From assembly GCF_020164745.1 (NCBI RefSeq), contig NZ_JAIUGV010000010.1, positions 124,001 through 188,000 of the forward strand: a stretch of DNA of 64,000 nt. The letters run 5' to 3'. Source of the stretch: Mesorhizobium sp. ES1-4. Its GTDB lineage: Bacteria > Pseudomonadota > Alphaproteobacteria > Rhizobiales > Rhizobiaceae. Every line of letters starts with the position of its first letter. Position 1 is the stretch's first letter. The notes under the pieces were generated by a model that ran no database searches, had not been told where the DNA came from, and saw nothing but the letters and a program-made list of their open reading frames with translations. Below are positions 1 through 7,915 of the stretch, piece by piece. A program made the position numbers and the translations under genes.

Positions 1-2
1 CC

Positions 3-365
3 GAACTGACCCGCGAATTCGACGTGTCGACGCGCACGCTGCGCTTCTATGAGGACGAGGGACTGGTGCAGCCGGTGCGGCGGGGCCGCACGCGGCTGTT
101 TCGCCCGTCCGACCGCCATCTCATCCGGCAGATCATGCGCGGAAAGCGGCTCGGCTTCTCGATCAACGAGATCCGCGAGATCATCCAGATGTACAAGGAG
201 CCGCCCGGCGAGGTCGGTCAGCTCAAGCTGATGATCAAGCGCATCGAGGAAAAGCGCGAGGATCTCAGGCAGAAACGCCGCGACCTCGAGGAGACGCTGG
301 CCGAACTCGACCAGGCAGAGGAGTCTTGCGTCGAGCGGCTGGTCGAGCTCGGCGTCAACACCTAA
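3..365 (+). CDS. MerR-family transcriptional regulator, 5' end outside window
   Basis: The reading frame is open from the first bases, so the true start lies upstream of the window. The visible part begins inside the MerR winged helix: a TRTLRFYEDEGL core is the MerR recognition segment, followed by the wing and then a long coiled coil (about residues 60-115) rich in Lys, Arg and Glu. No Cys effector site of the CueR or SoxR type is visible. The sequence resembles rhizobial LiuR-like regulators of leucine/isovalerate breakdown, but no liu gene is in view to confirm this. The stop lies 6 bases from the end of the convergent gene on the other strand. Confidence 0.85.
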   Translation, partial: ELTREFDVSTRTLRFYEDEGLVQPVRRGRTRLFRPSDRHLIRQIMRGKRLGFSINEIREIIQMYKEPPGEVGQLKLMIKRIEEKREDLRQKRRDLEETLAELDQAEESCVERLVELGVNT

Positions 366-371
366 TCCTGC

Positions 372-842
372 TCAGATCCAGCGCCGCACCCGTTTGGAAT
401 AATCGCGGTATTTCTTGCCGAATTTCGCCGCCAATATCTTTTCCTCGCTTTCGATGGCGACCTTCTGCGTGACGAAGGCCGCGACGAAGCCAAGCAGGAA
501 GAACCAGGCGATGCCCGAGACGAAGGCAACGCCGATCAGCATCAGCGTCAGCGCCAGATAGATCGGATTGCGGGTGATGCCGAATGGGCCGGATGTAACC
601 AGATGGTCCGGCAGGGCGGTGGGGCTGAGCGTGGTCTTGGCCCGCATCATGGTGCGGATCGCGGTGAACCAAAGTGCGGCGGCGCCGAACAAGGCCACCC
701 AGCCGGCTGCAAACAGCATGTCGCCCAGGAGGTCGCCGATCCAGGGCAAGGGATAGAGCAGACCGAGGATGATGCTGACGGCGATCGCGGCGGCGTAGAT
801 CACCGGCGGCCACGGTACCACCCCAGGCTTCGGCTCGATCAT
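372..842 (-). CDS. Isoprenylcysteine carboxyl methyltransferase-family membrane protein
   Basis: A 156-residue integral membrane protein with about four hydrophobic segments. The C-terminal half has the hallmark of the ICMT/PEMT superfamily: a GPFGITRNPIYLA segment followed by an EEK...KYRDY motif, which forms the SAM-binding region in this family. Bacterial members are mostly of unknown substrate, so lipid or small-molecule methylation is only a family-level guess. The start overlaps the stop of the upstream DUF1624 gene by four bases (ATGA), which makes the two translationally coupled. Convergent with the MerR gene. Confidence 0.82.
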   Translation of the reverse strand: MIEPKPGVVPWPPVIYAAAIAVSIILGLLYPLPWIGDLLGDMLFAAGWVALFGAAALWFTAIRTMMRAKTTLSPTALPDHLVTSGPFGITRNPIYLALTLMLIGVAFVSGIAWFFLLGFVAAFVTQKVAIESEEKILAAKFGKKYRDYSKRVRRWI

Positions 843-1837
843 TGTGTCCCTCCCTCCGTCATCTTGTCATCGGTCTTGGCGGTGCACGTTGCGGCAAGAT
901 CGGACAGATGCGCCCTGAAGTCCGCAGTCTGATCGTTGTTGTAGAGCCGATCAAGAGAGGCGTCCCCTTGGAGCGTCTCGAGCATGCAACCGCAATAGCT
1001 CGAACAGAAGGTTGCGTTGCGCATCTGCTCGCATGAGCGCTGGCAGGTTTTCAGGAAATTGACCTGCGGCGGGTCGACCTTCGCCGGCATCGCCTGCGAG
1101 AACAGCCAGACGCCACCGATCAGCAGCGGCTGGTGGATCAGGTAGAAGGCCAGGCTGTGGCGGCCGATGAAGGCCAGCGGGTTCGACCAGCGCCCGGGGG
1201 CCAGATTCGCCAGGCGCGCCCTTATGCCGGAAGCGGAAGCGAGTTTCGTTATCCCGAGGCCGACAAGCACGGCGCCGAACCAGGGGAACAGCGGAACATA
1301 GTCGTTGGAGCGCGGGTTGATCGCCGACAGGCCGATCCACCACAGCCAGGGGTGATCGAGCGCCTCGAAGCGCAGGTAGAAAGGCGCCGCGATGACGAGC
1401 GTGGCGACGACAAGCGTCAGCAGCGCCGGCAGGCGCAGGAAGGCCAGGCCGAGCAGGCTGGCGAGCGCGATCTCGTGCAGGATGCCGAAGAAGATGAATC
1501 CGTCGGGCGTGGCGATGCGGGTAACGATCGAGATGGCGACCGCCGCGCCTGTAACCATGGCGAACCGCTTCCAAAAGCCGTTCCAGCGGATTTGCCGGCC
1601 ATGGGCGAGATAGAGGCTGACGCCGACCAGGAACAGGAAGGTCGAGGCGATGCAGCGCGCGTAGATCTTCCACCAGCCGAAGGCAGTGAGGCCGGGATCG
1701 GTGTAGCCGAAGAATTCCAGGTCCCAGGTAAAATGGTAGCTCGCCATCGCGATCAGGGCGATGCCGCGCAAAATATCGATGGCGACGATGCGCTTCGATA
1801 GCTCCGGAACGGGTGCGGTCGGCGTGTGGATGCTCAT
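839..1837 (-). CDS. DUF1624 membrane protein (heparan-alpha-glucosaminide N-acetyltransferase-like)
   Basis: A polytopic membrane protein of 332 residues with roughly eight hydrophobic segments. The N-terminal SKRIVAIDILRGIALIAM stretch and the His in the second segment (MASYHFTWDL) are typical of DUF1624 and related acyltransferases that carry acyl groups across the membrane. The ATG at 1837 is preferred because residues encoded further upstream look non-coding. After the last membrane segment there is a Cys-rich tail, C265-x3-C269-x8-C278-x3-C282-x-C284, a twin CX3C arrangement that is not part of the membrane core. First gene of a two-gene unit with the ICMT-like gene. Substrate unknown. 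Confidence 0.8.
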   Translation of the reverse strand: MSIHTPTAPVPELSKRIVAIDILRGIALIAMASYHFTWDLEFFGYTDPGLTAFGWWKIYARCIASTFLFLVGVSLYLAHGRQIRWNGFWKRFAMVTGAAVAISIVTRIATPDGFIFFGILHEIALASLLGLAFLRLPALLTLVVATLVIAAPFYLRFEALDHPWLWWIGLSAINPRSNDYVPLFPWFGAVLVGLGITKLASASGIRARLANLAPGRWSNPLAFIGRHSLAFYLIHQPLLIGGVWLFSQAMPAKVDPPQVNFLKTCQRSCEQMRNATFCSSYCGCMLETLQGDASLDRLYNNDQTADFRAHLSDLAATCTAKTDDKMTEGGTQ

Positions 1838-2073
1838 GGTCTCGCGATCTGATTCAGCCCCTGCAAGACGACTATCACGGTTGCCCTGGATAGAAGAAGG
1901 CCGGTCGCATTGGCCTGGACCGCTCGGCGGCACCCGCGCCGGCCAACAGGTTGGGCCAGCGCGGGAAAGCCTTTGACCGGCTTCGCTTTTTGCCGGGTGT
2001 GCGTCGGTTTCCTCTTAATGGGCCTGAAATGTCCAAGGCAGATTTGACGCCGCGATTCTGCTTTGGGGAAGCA

Positions 2074-3273
2074 ATGTCCACCCATGTTCGCCATCCGATC
2101 TGGCTTCCGGCCCTCAAGGCCACGGATGCGCGCACCTTCGCCTCGCTCTACGCGGTCGAATCCTTCGCCCGCGCCATGGTTTCGAGCGTCATCCCGATCC
2201 AGGCCTACGAGATTCTCCACAACGAGCAGATCGTTTCGATCCTCTACACCGTCGTCTCGATGATCGGCCTGTCCGTGACCTTGTTCATGCCGATGCTGAT
2301 CCGCCGCTTTGCGCGGCGCTGGGTCTACACGGCAGGCGCCTGCCTGCTCGCCATCGGCTCGCTGTTCTTCGTCACCCACACACTTGCCGGACAGCTGGCC
2401 GGGATGCTGTGCCGGGTCATGGGCGCCAGCGCGCTATCGATCACGCTCAACCTTTACATCATGGACCACATCCGCAAGCCCGACTTCATGCAGGCCGAAT
2501 CACTGCGCATGGCGTGGTCGATGGTTGCCTGGACCTGTGGGCCGACGCTGGGCATCTTCCTCTACGCGCATTTCGGCATCTATGCCGCGCATGGCGCGGT
2601 GGCGGTATTCGCCATGGCCCTGCTGGCGCTGTTCTGGTTCTATCGGCTCAGCGACAATACCTCCATCCAGCCCGGCAAGACGCGGCCGGCCAATCCGCTC
2701 GCCAATATCGGGCGCTTCGTGGCGCAGCCGAGATTGAGGCTGGCGTGGCTGATCGCCTTCGGCCGTTCCTGCTTCTGGACGACGTTCTTCGTCTATGGAC
2801 CGCTGTTCATGGTCATCACCGGCGAGGGCGAATTGGCCGGTGGCCTGCTGGTCTCGGCCGGCAATGCGCTTTTGTTCATGGCGATCTTCTGGGGCAAGGC
2901 GGGAAAACGCTTCGGCGGTCGGCGGACGATGACATTTGCCTATTTCGCCATGTCGGCCATGCTTCTGGCCGCGGGGACGGTCGGCGAAACCGTGCCGCTG
3001 CTCACGGGCGCCTTCCTGCTGTGCGGCGCCTTCTTCACCATCGCGCTCGACGCACTCGGTTCGACCGCCTTCATGCGGTCGGTGCGCTCCTATGAGCGCG
3101 CGCAGATGGCGGCGGTCTACCGCACCTATCTCGACTTTTCCGAACTGACGCCGCCGCTGGTCTATTCGATGGTGCTGGCCTTCTTCGGTCTGGGTTCGGT
3201 GTTCGTCACGCTCGGCCTGCTGGCAGCCTTTTGCGGCTTCATGACCTGGCGATATCTGCCGAAATCCCTCTAA
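2074..3273 (+). CDS. MFS transporter
   Basis: A 399-residue carrier with about 12 predicted membrane helices. Between the first two helices it has the major-facilitator loop (LIRRFARRW) and there is a matching basic loop in the second half. The ATG at 2074 is chosen because GGGGAA precedes it by a few bases; an earlier in-frame start would add an unlikely basic leader. It is divergent from the DUF1624 gene and convergent with the Rieske gene, with only three bases between the stops. The family (YfcJ/arabinose-efflux-like) does not fix a substrate. Confidence 0.82.
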   Translation: MSTHVRHPIWLPALKATDARTFASLYAVESFARAMVSSVIPIQAYEILHNEQIVSILYTVVSMIGLSVTLFMPMLIRRFARRWVYTAGACLLAIGSLFFVTHTLAGQLAGMLCRVMGASALSITLNLYIMDHIRKPDFMQAESLRMAWSMVAWTCGPTLGIFLYAHFGIYAAHGAVAVFAMALLALFWFYRLSDNTSIQPGKTRPANPLANIGRFVAQPRLRLAWLIAFGRSCFWTTFFVYGPLFMVITGEGELAGGLLVSAGNALLFMAIFWGKAGKRFGGRRTMTFAYFAMSAMLLAAGTVGETVPLLTGAFLLCGAFFTIALDALGSTAFMRSVRSYERAQMAAVYRTYLDFSELTPPLVYSMVLAFFGLGSVFVTLGLLAAFCGFMTWRYLPKSL

Positions 3274-3276
3274 AAA

Positions 3277-4446
3277 TCACGGCGAAAGCGCCGTATGGCG
3301 CTCGCGCACCCAATTGTGGAAGCGATGCAGGTCGTATTCCTCGGGCATCAGCACGCCGGCTTGATGGCGCATCGAGCGCAGGCCCCTCTGGTTGACCTCG
3401 CAAATCGCTGCGTCCTCTTCCAGCACCTGGGTGCCGAAGGCGACGATGTTGTCGATATCGGTCTCGGCGAGCGCCTCGGGCGCGAACAGCCATTCCGCCA
3501 CAAGCTCCGTCTGATCGGCGCCGAGCGGCACCAGCCTCACCGTTCGGACATAGTCGACATGGCCGACGATGAACATCGAGGGCAGGCTGGTGGCGTAGGT
3601 CTGGCCGGCGGCCCGTTCGGCCGGCGTCAGGTCCGGGAAGACGGGGCCATGCGCCTTGCCGTCGCGCGACCAGGTTTCGGCACCCGTCCGAAGGCCACCG
3701 GAAAATTCCGGCGCGTCATTGTCCGCCTGGCGGGTCCATTCGGGGTCGTCATGCCGGCTCATCAGGCCGCGACCATAGATCGGCACCAGCCGCGACAGGT
3801 CCTTGTGGACGCCCGGGCAGTGCAGGCATTCGTTGAAGTTTTCCCAAAAGATCTTCCAGTTGCAGTTCATCACCTTGCGCAGCACATGGCCTGATACCAG
3901 CGATTCGAGCGGCCAGTTGCCGAGGTCGCCGGAAGCGGGATCGAAGGAGGATTGCGCCGAGCCGGCGGAATCCTCAGCAAGATTGACGAAGACGAAGCCC
4001 CGCCACACCGAAAGGGCGACGCGATAAAGCGGGTGATCGGCCTTGTCGAAGCCTTCAGGCAACGATTTCGACGGCACGCGCACCAGATCGCCACGCAGCG
4101 AATAGGACCAGGCATGATAGGGGCAGGTGATCAACCGCGCCTTCAGCCGCCCTTCGCTTTCCTGGCAAAGCTGCGAGCCGCGGTGCCGGCAGGTGTTGTG
4201 GAAGGCGCGCAGCTCCCCGGTGTCGTCGCGCAGCACGACAATTTCCTGCGTGCCGACGCGGAAGGTGCGGAATGCCAAAGGCTGGGCGAGGTCGGCCTCG
4301 CGGCAGACGAGCAGCCAGCTTCTGTACCAGATGGCGTCGAGGTCACACTGATAAGCTGCTTCATCCCAATATGCCGATGAGGGCAGCGTCGGCTCGGTTC
4401 GGGTCAGGCCGTTATAGGGATCGCGCTCGCTGGCATTGGGCTGCAT
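3277..4446 (-). CDS. Rieske non-haem iron oxygenase, glycine-betaine/stachydrine demethylase type
   Basis: A 389-residue alpha subunit. The Rieske [2Fe-2S] site is C86-x-H88 and C108-x2-H111. The catalytic domain carries the mononuclear iron site, with H209 and H214 in ENFNECLHCPGVH and a probable third ligand D345. This short form with NECLHCPGVH is characteristic of the branch containing glycine betaine monooxygenase GbcA and stachydrine demethylase Stc2, which oxidatively remove one N-methyl as formaldehyde. The start is supported by CAGGAAG upstream. No reductase partner (GbcB-like) is in the window, so electrons must come from elsewhere. The exact quaternary amine is inferred from the family and from the many DMGDH and sarcosine oxidase genes nearby. 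Confidence 0.85.
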   Translation of the reverse strand: MQPNASERDPYNGLTRTEPTLPSSAYWDEAAYQCDLDAIWYRSWLLVCREADLAQPLAFRTFRVGTQEIVVLRDDTGELRAFHNTCRHRGSQLCQESEGRLKARLITCPYHAWSYSLRGDLVRVPSKSLPEGFDKADHPLYRVALSVWRGFVFVNLAEDSAGSAQSSFDPASGDLGNWPLESLVSGHVLRKVMNCNWKIFWENFNECLHCPGVHKDLSRLVPIYGRGLMSRHDDPEWTRQADNDAPEFSGGLRTGAETWSRDGKAHGPVFPDLTPAERAAGQTYATSLPSMFIVGHVDYVRTVRLVPLGADQTELVAEWLFAPEALAETDIDNIVAFGTQVLEEDAAICEVNQRGLRSMRHQAGVLMPEEYDLHRFHNWVRERHTALSP

Positions 4447-4491
4447 GACCGGCTTCCTGTGAGGTTGCCAGCCGACACCGGGCCATGACGT

Positions 4492-4507
4492 TTGTCAATC
4501 ATGACAA
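4492..4507. promoter_or_regulatory. Candidate operator, 6-bp inverted repeat upstream of the Rieske gene
   Basis: TTGTCA-ATCA-TGACAA, a perfect inverted repeat with a 4-base spacer, lies 45 bases upstream of the Rieske start codon and about 100 bases before the cobalamin riboswitch of the divergent operon. The geometry resembles GntR- or MarR-type operators. No such regulator is adjacent. Confidence 0.4.
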
Positions 4508-4603
4508 CATGGGAGCGGCTCTACGAGACGACGCTGCTGCGCCAACGGCTGTCGGAATTTGGTTTGCCGGGCTCGGCGAATTTCCTTATAGTCGCCAACG
4601 TCG

Positions 4604-4770
4604 TCGGTTCCTTTTTGGAGCCAAGAGGGAATGCGGTGCGGGCGAGGTTTCGCCCAATGCCGTGGCTGCCCCCGCAACTGTGTGCGGTAGCCCTCTCCAT
4701 AGACCACTGAAGGTTTTCCTTCGGGAAGGTGGGGAAGGGCGCTGATCCGCGAGCCAGGAGACCTGCCGGC
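4604..4770 (+). promoter_or_regulatory. Cobalamin (B12) riboswitch
   Basis: The stretch has the conserved landmarks of the cobalamin riboswitch in order: GGTT near 4606, AAGAGGGAATGCGGTG, AATGCCGTG followed by GCTGCCCCCGCAACTGT, the CCACTG segment, GGGAAGG, and the B12 box GAGCCAGGAGACCTGCC at about 4751-4767. It binds adenosylcobalamin and represses the gene behind it. Downstream, GCCCTC (4791-4796) pairs with GAGGGC (4802-4807) just before the cbtB ribosome-binding region, so control of translation initiation is plausible. It should control cbtB-cbtA and probably cobU-cobO. Confidence 0.95.
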
Positions 4771-4820
4771 GACAGGAAACTGACTTCGATGCCCTCGGGT
4801 GGAGGGCGAAAGGACAAGAC

Positions 4821-5000
4821 ATGACTACCGCTTCCGTCTCCCTCGGCGCCTCGGTCTCTTCGCAGTCGCGCTTCATGCAGCTGGCGCTCGCGGCGCTGCT
4901 TGGCATCTTCGTCGTCGGCTTTGTCGGCTTCTCGCATATCGATGCCGTCCACAATGCCGCCCACGACTATCGCCACTCGATGGCATTTCCCTGCCACTGA
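4821..5000 (+). CDS. cbtB: CbtB, small subunit of cobalt transporter
   Basis: A 59-residue protein with one membrane helix (about residues 18-40) and a His-rich C-terminus (HIDAVHNAAHDYRHSM ... PCH), exactly the layout of CbtB (PF09489). CbtB is predicted to work with CbtA in cobalt uptake under cobalamin-riboswitch control. It is the first gene after the riboswitch, with a GAAAGGA ribosome-binding site just after a hairpin. cbtA begins 15 bases after its stop. Confidence 0.93.
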   Translation: MTTASVSLGASVSSQSRFMQLALAALLGIFVVGFVGFSHIDAVHNAAHDYRHSMAFPCH

Positions 5001-5015
5001 CGGAGGTCTGCCATC

Positions 5016-5816
5016 ATGAATCTGTTTCGCAACGTCGTGTTCGTCGCGGCGATCGCGGGGCTCGTGGCCGGCGTCGTCCTCGCCTGTATGCAGGCCTATG
5101 CCACGGTGCCGCTGATCCTCAAGGCGGAAACCTACGAAAAGGCCGGCGGCGGCCATCACCATGATCACGCGGCCGCACCGGCGGCGAACAGCGACGCCAT
5201 GAGCACGGCCGCTCCGGCGGGCAATGCCATGAGTTCCGCTGCGCCAGCAGCCGACGACTTGGCGTCGGCACAGGAAGACGAAGGCTGGGCCCCGGCCGAC
5301 GGTTTCGAGCGCTTTGCCTTCAGCGTGGTTGCAAATATCGTCACCGGCATTGGCTTCGCGCTGGTTCTGGTCGCGGTTTCGGAGTTTGCCGGCGGTATCG
5401 GCAACTGGCGCCAGGGCGTGTTCTGGGGGCTGGCCGGCTTTGCCGTGTTCACGCTGGCACCGGGCCTCGGCCTGCAGCCGGAATTGCCGGCAATGCCGGC
5501 GGCCGATCTGCTTCCGCGCCAGGTCTGGTGGATAGCGACGGCGGCAGCGACCGCGATCGGCCTTGGCCTGATCGTGTTTCGCAGATCGCTGCCTTTGACC
5601 ATCCTCGCCGTCTTGCTGATCGTTGCGCCGCACATCGTCGGCGCGCCGCAGCCCGACAGTTTCGAGACACCGGTCCCGGAAGGCCTGCACCATCAGTTCG
5701 TGGTGGCGGTGACGCTGACCAATCTGGTGTTCTGGCTGGTGCTTGGCGCGGTCGTCGGCGTGGTGCGTGGACGCTTCACCGGCACGGCGACCAGCCTGCG
5801 CGACAGCTTTGCCTGA
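5016..5816 (+). CDS. cbtA: CbtA, cobalt transporter subunit
   Basis: A 266-residue membrane protein with about five to six hydrophobic segments. After the first helix comes a metal-binding-looking loop with GGGHHHDH (near residues 45-51), then an Ala/Pro-rich linker. This is the CbtA family (PF09490), the partner of CbtB in riboswitch-controlled cobalt transport. The start is backed by CGGAGG. The 3' end overlaps the likely cobU start by eight bases, so the genes are coupled. Confidence 0.93.
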   Translation: MNLFRNVVFVAAIAGLVAGVVLACMQAYATVPLILKAETYEKAGGGHHHDHAAAPAANSDAMSTAAPAGNAMSSAAPAADDLASAQEDEGWAPADGFERFAFSVVANIVTGIGFALVLVAVSEFAGGIGNWRQGVFWGLAGFAVFTLAPGLGLQPELPAMPAADLLPRQVWWIATAAATAIGLGLIVFRRSLPLTILAVLLIVAPHIVGAPQPDSFETPVPEGLHHQFVVAVTLTNLVFWLVLGAVVGVVRGRFTGTATSLRDSFA

Positions 5817-6324
5817 TCGCGGCAAGCTGACCTTCATCATCGGCGGTGGGCGCTCCGGCAAGAGCCCCCACGCCGAAACGCTGGTGACGGCCTCGCCCGC
5901 GCCATGGGCCTATATCGCCACCGCGCAAGCCTATGACGACGAGATGCATGAGCGCATCGCAATGCACCGCTCGCGGCGCGGCGAGGGGTGGTCGACCATC
6001 GATGCGCCACTCGACCTTGCCGATGCGCTGGAGGCGTTGCCGGATGATCAGCCGGTGCTGGTCGACTGCCTGACGCTCTGGCTGACCAATCACATGCTGG
6101 CCGATCGCGACGTGGAGGCGGAGTGCCGGCGGCTGGCGGACGTGCTGTCGCGGCCGCGTGGGCCGTGGTTCGTGGTGTCGAACGAGGTCGGGCAAGGCAT
6201 CGTGCCCGACAATGCGCTGGCGCGGCGTTTTCGCGACGACGCCGGCCGGCTCAACCAGCAGGCCGCGGCGGTGGCCGACACGGTGCTGCTGATGGTTGCG
6301 GGGCTACCGCTCAAGGTGAAGTGA
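5809..6324 (+). CDS. cobU: Adenosylcobinamide kinase / adenosylcobinamide-phosphate guanylyltransferase (CobU/CobP)
   Basis: Bifunctional enzyme that phosphorylates adenosylcobinamide and attaches GMP during nucleotide-loop assembly. The P-loop is GGGRSGKS; MHERIAMHRSRRGEGW holds the histidine guanylylated in the family, and LVDCLTLWLTN and SNEVGQGIVP are further CobU signatures. No ATG precedes the P-loop closely; a TTG at 5809 that overlaps cbtA gives about 171 residues, the usual length. A GTG at 5743 is possible but would add unlike residues. The residue after the P-loop is Pro (GKSPHAE), where Arg is common. The start is the least certain part. Confidence 0.88.
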   Translation: MPDRGKLTFIIGGGRSGKSPHAETLVTASPAPWAYIATAQAYDDEMHERIAMHRSRRGEGWSTIDAPLDLADALEALPDDQPVLVDCLTLWLTNHMLADRDVEAECRRLADVLSRPRGPWFVVSNEVGQGIVPDNALARRFRDDAGRLNQQAAAVADTVLLMVAGLPLKVK

Positions 6325-6325
6325 C

Positions 6326-6940
6326 ATGACCGATATCGACGACAAGGACGAAGAACGCCATCGCGCCAAGATGGCCAACCGCAAGGCGGTGCAGGATGCC
6401 GAGGTGGCAAGCAAGACCGTCGAGAAGGGATTGCTGATCGTCAACACCGGTCCCGGCAAGGGCAAGACCACGGCCGCCTTCGGATTGGCGCTGCGGATGC
6501 TCGGTTACGGCAAGCGTGTTGGTGTCGTCCAGTTCATCAAGGGCAAATGGCACACCGGCGAAAAAGATGCCTTCGCCGCGTTCGGCGACCGAGTCGTCTG
6601 GCATGCGATGGGCGAGGGGTTCACCTGGGAGACGCAGGATTTGAAGCGCGACATCGCCGCTGCCGAAGCCGCCTGGGCCAAGGCACTCGAGTTGATCGCC
6701 GATCCCTCGATCAGCCTTGTCGTGCTCGACGAGTTGAACATCGCGTTGCGCTACGAATATCTCGATCTCGACAAGGTGGTTGCGGCGCTCAAGGGCCGGC
6801 GCGAAGGCCTGCATGTCGTCGTCACCGGCCGCAACGCCAAGCCGGCGCTGGTCGAGGCGGCGGATCTGGTCACCGAGATGGGCGTGACCAAGCATCATTT
6901 TTCGGCTGGCGTGAAGGCGCAGCAAGGCATCGAGTTCTAG
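6326..6940 (+). CDS. cobO: Cob(I)yrinic acid a,c-diamide adenosyltransferase (CobO/BtuR)
   Basis: A 204-residue ATP:corrinoid adenosyltransferase of the CobA/CobO/BtuR family, which attaches the 5'-deoxyadenosyl ligand to cobalt. The P-loop GPGKGKTT is at residues 42-49; VVQFIKGKW, LDELNIALRYEYLD and VTGRNA are family signatures. The N-terminal 30 residues are charged and probably flexible. It begins one base after the cobU stop, so it belongs to the riboswitch-led operon. Confidence 0.95.
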   Translation: MTDIDDKDEERHRAKMANRKAVQDAEVASKTVEKGLLIVNTGPGKGKTTAAFGLALRMLGYGKRVGVVQFIKGKWHTGEKDAFAAFGDRVVWHAMGEGFTWETQDLKRDIAAAEAAWAKALELIADPSISLVVLDELNIALRYEYLDLDKVVAALKGRREGLHVVVTGRNAKPALVEAADLVTEMGVTKHHFSAGVKAQQGIEF

Positions 6941-7915
6941 CTAGAATGCCAGGATCACGATCACGGAGACCACACCGAACAGCCCGATCAGCAGATAGTC
7001 GGCGACCCGGTAAAGCTTGAGCGCGCGCCTGATGTCGCCGCTATCGACATCGCGGCGGCCGCCCTCGCCCATGAAGACGTCGTCGACCACGATGCCGCCA
7101 TAGCTGCGTGGCCCGGCAAGCGCCAGGCCAAGCGCGCCGGCCATGGCCGCTTCCGGCCAGCCTGCATTGGGCGAGCGGTGCTTCTTCGCGTCGCGCCATA
7201 CCGCTTGCCGGGCGCCGCTGGGGTCGGCGCCCTCGACCAGGAAGGACGCGAGCACGATCAGCAGCGCCGTCAGCCGCGATGCCGGCAGGTTGATCCAATC
7301 GTCGAAGCGCGCCGCCGCCCAGCCGAAGGCTTCGTGGCGGGGGGTATGGTGGCCGATCATCGAATCGGCGGTGTTGGCCGCCTTGTAGGCGGCGCCGCCA
7401 GCCAGCCCGCCGACGCCAGTCCAGAAGGCGGGGGCGACGATGCCGTCGGAGAAATTCTCGGCCAGGCTCTCGATCGCCGCGCGGCAGACCCCGGCGCGGT
7501 CCAGCGTCTCGGGATCTCGGCCGACGATCCGCGAGACGGCGGCCCGGCCCATGTCGAGGCCTCCACTGTCGAGCGCGTCGGCAACGGCTTCCACGTGTTC
7601 GTAAAGGCTCTTCTGCGATAGAAGCGACGTTGCCAGAAGGACAGCGACGATCAATCCCAAGGGGACGAACCAGATCAGAACAAGCTGTATGCAAAGAGCG
7701 GTTGTCGCCGGCACCAGCACGATGACCAGAAGCGCCTGGACGCCACGTTGACGACGCAGCGCGTCGGGATCAGTGGCGCGGTTGAGCCTCACGTCGAGAA
7801 AGGATATCAGCCTGCCGAACCACGTCACCGGATGGCCGATGGCGCGAAACAGCCAGTCGGGATAACCGAGGGCGAATTCGACAACCAATGACAGGAAAGC
7901 GATCAGGATTGACAT
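6941..7915 (-). CDS. cobD: Adenosylcobinamide-phosphate synthase CobD/CbiB
   Basis: A 324-residue membrane enzyme that joins the aminopropanol arm to adenosylcobyric acid. Family signatures are HPVTWFGRLI near the N-terminus, IESLAENFSDGIVAPAFW in the middle and AYKAANTADSMIGH further on. The start at 7915 is chosen because the membrane segment follows directly; residues encoded upstream are not family-like. Its ATG overlaps the ATG of the divergent cobC (CATG at 7913-7916), so the two genes leave no intergenic space. Its stop is back to back with that of cobO. Confidence 0.93.
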   Translation of the reverse strand: MSILIAFLSLVVEFALGYPDWLFRAIGHPVTWFGRLISFLDVRLNRATDPDALRRQRGVQALLVIVLVPATTALCIQLVLIWFVPLGLIVAVLLATSLLSQKSLYEHVEAVADALDSGGLDMGRAAVSRIVGRDPETLDRAGVCRAAIESLAENFSDGIVAPAFWTGVGGLAGGAAYKAANTADSMIGHHTPRHEAFGWAAARFDDWINLPASRLTALLIVLASFLVEGADPSGARQAVWRDAKKHRSPNAGWPEAAMAGALGLALAGPRSYGGIVVDDVFMGEGGRRDVDSGDIRRALKLYRVADYLLIGLFGVVSVIVILAF

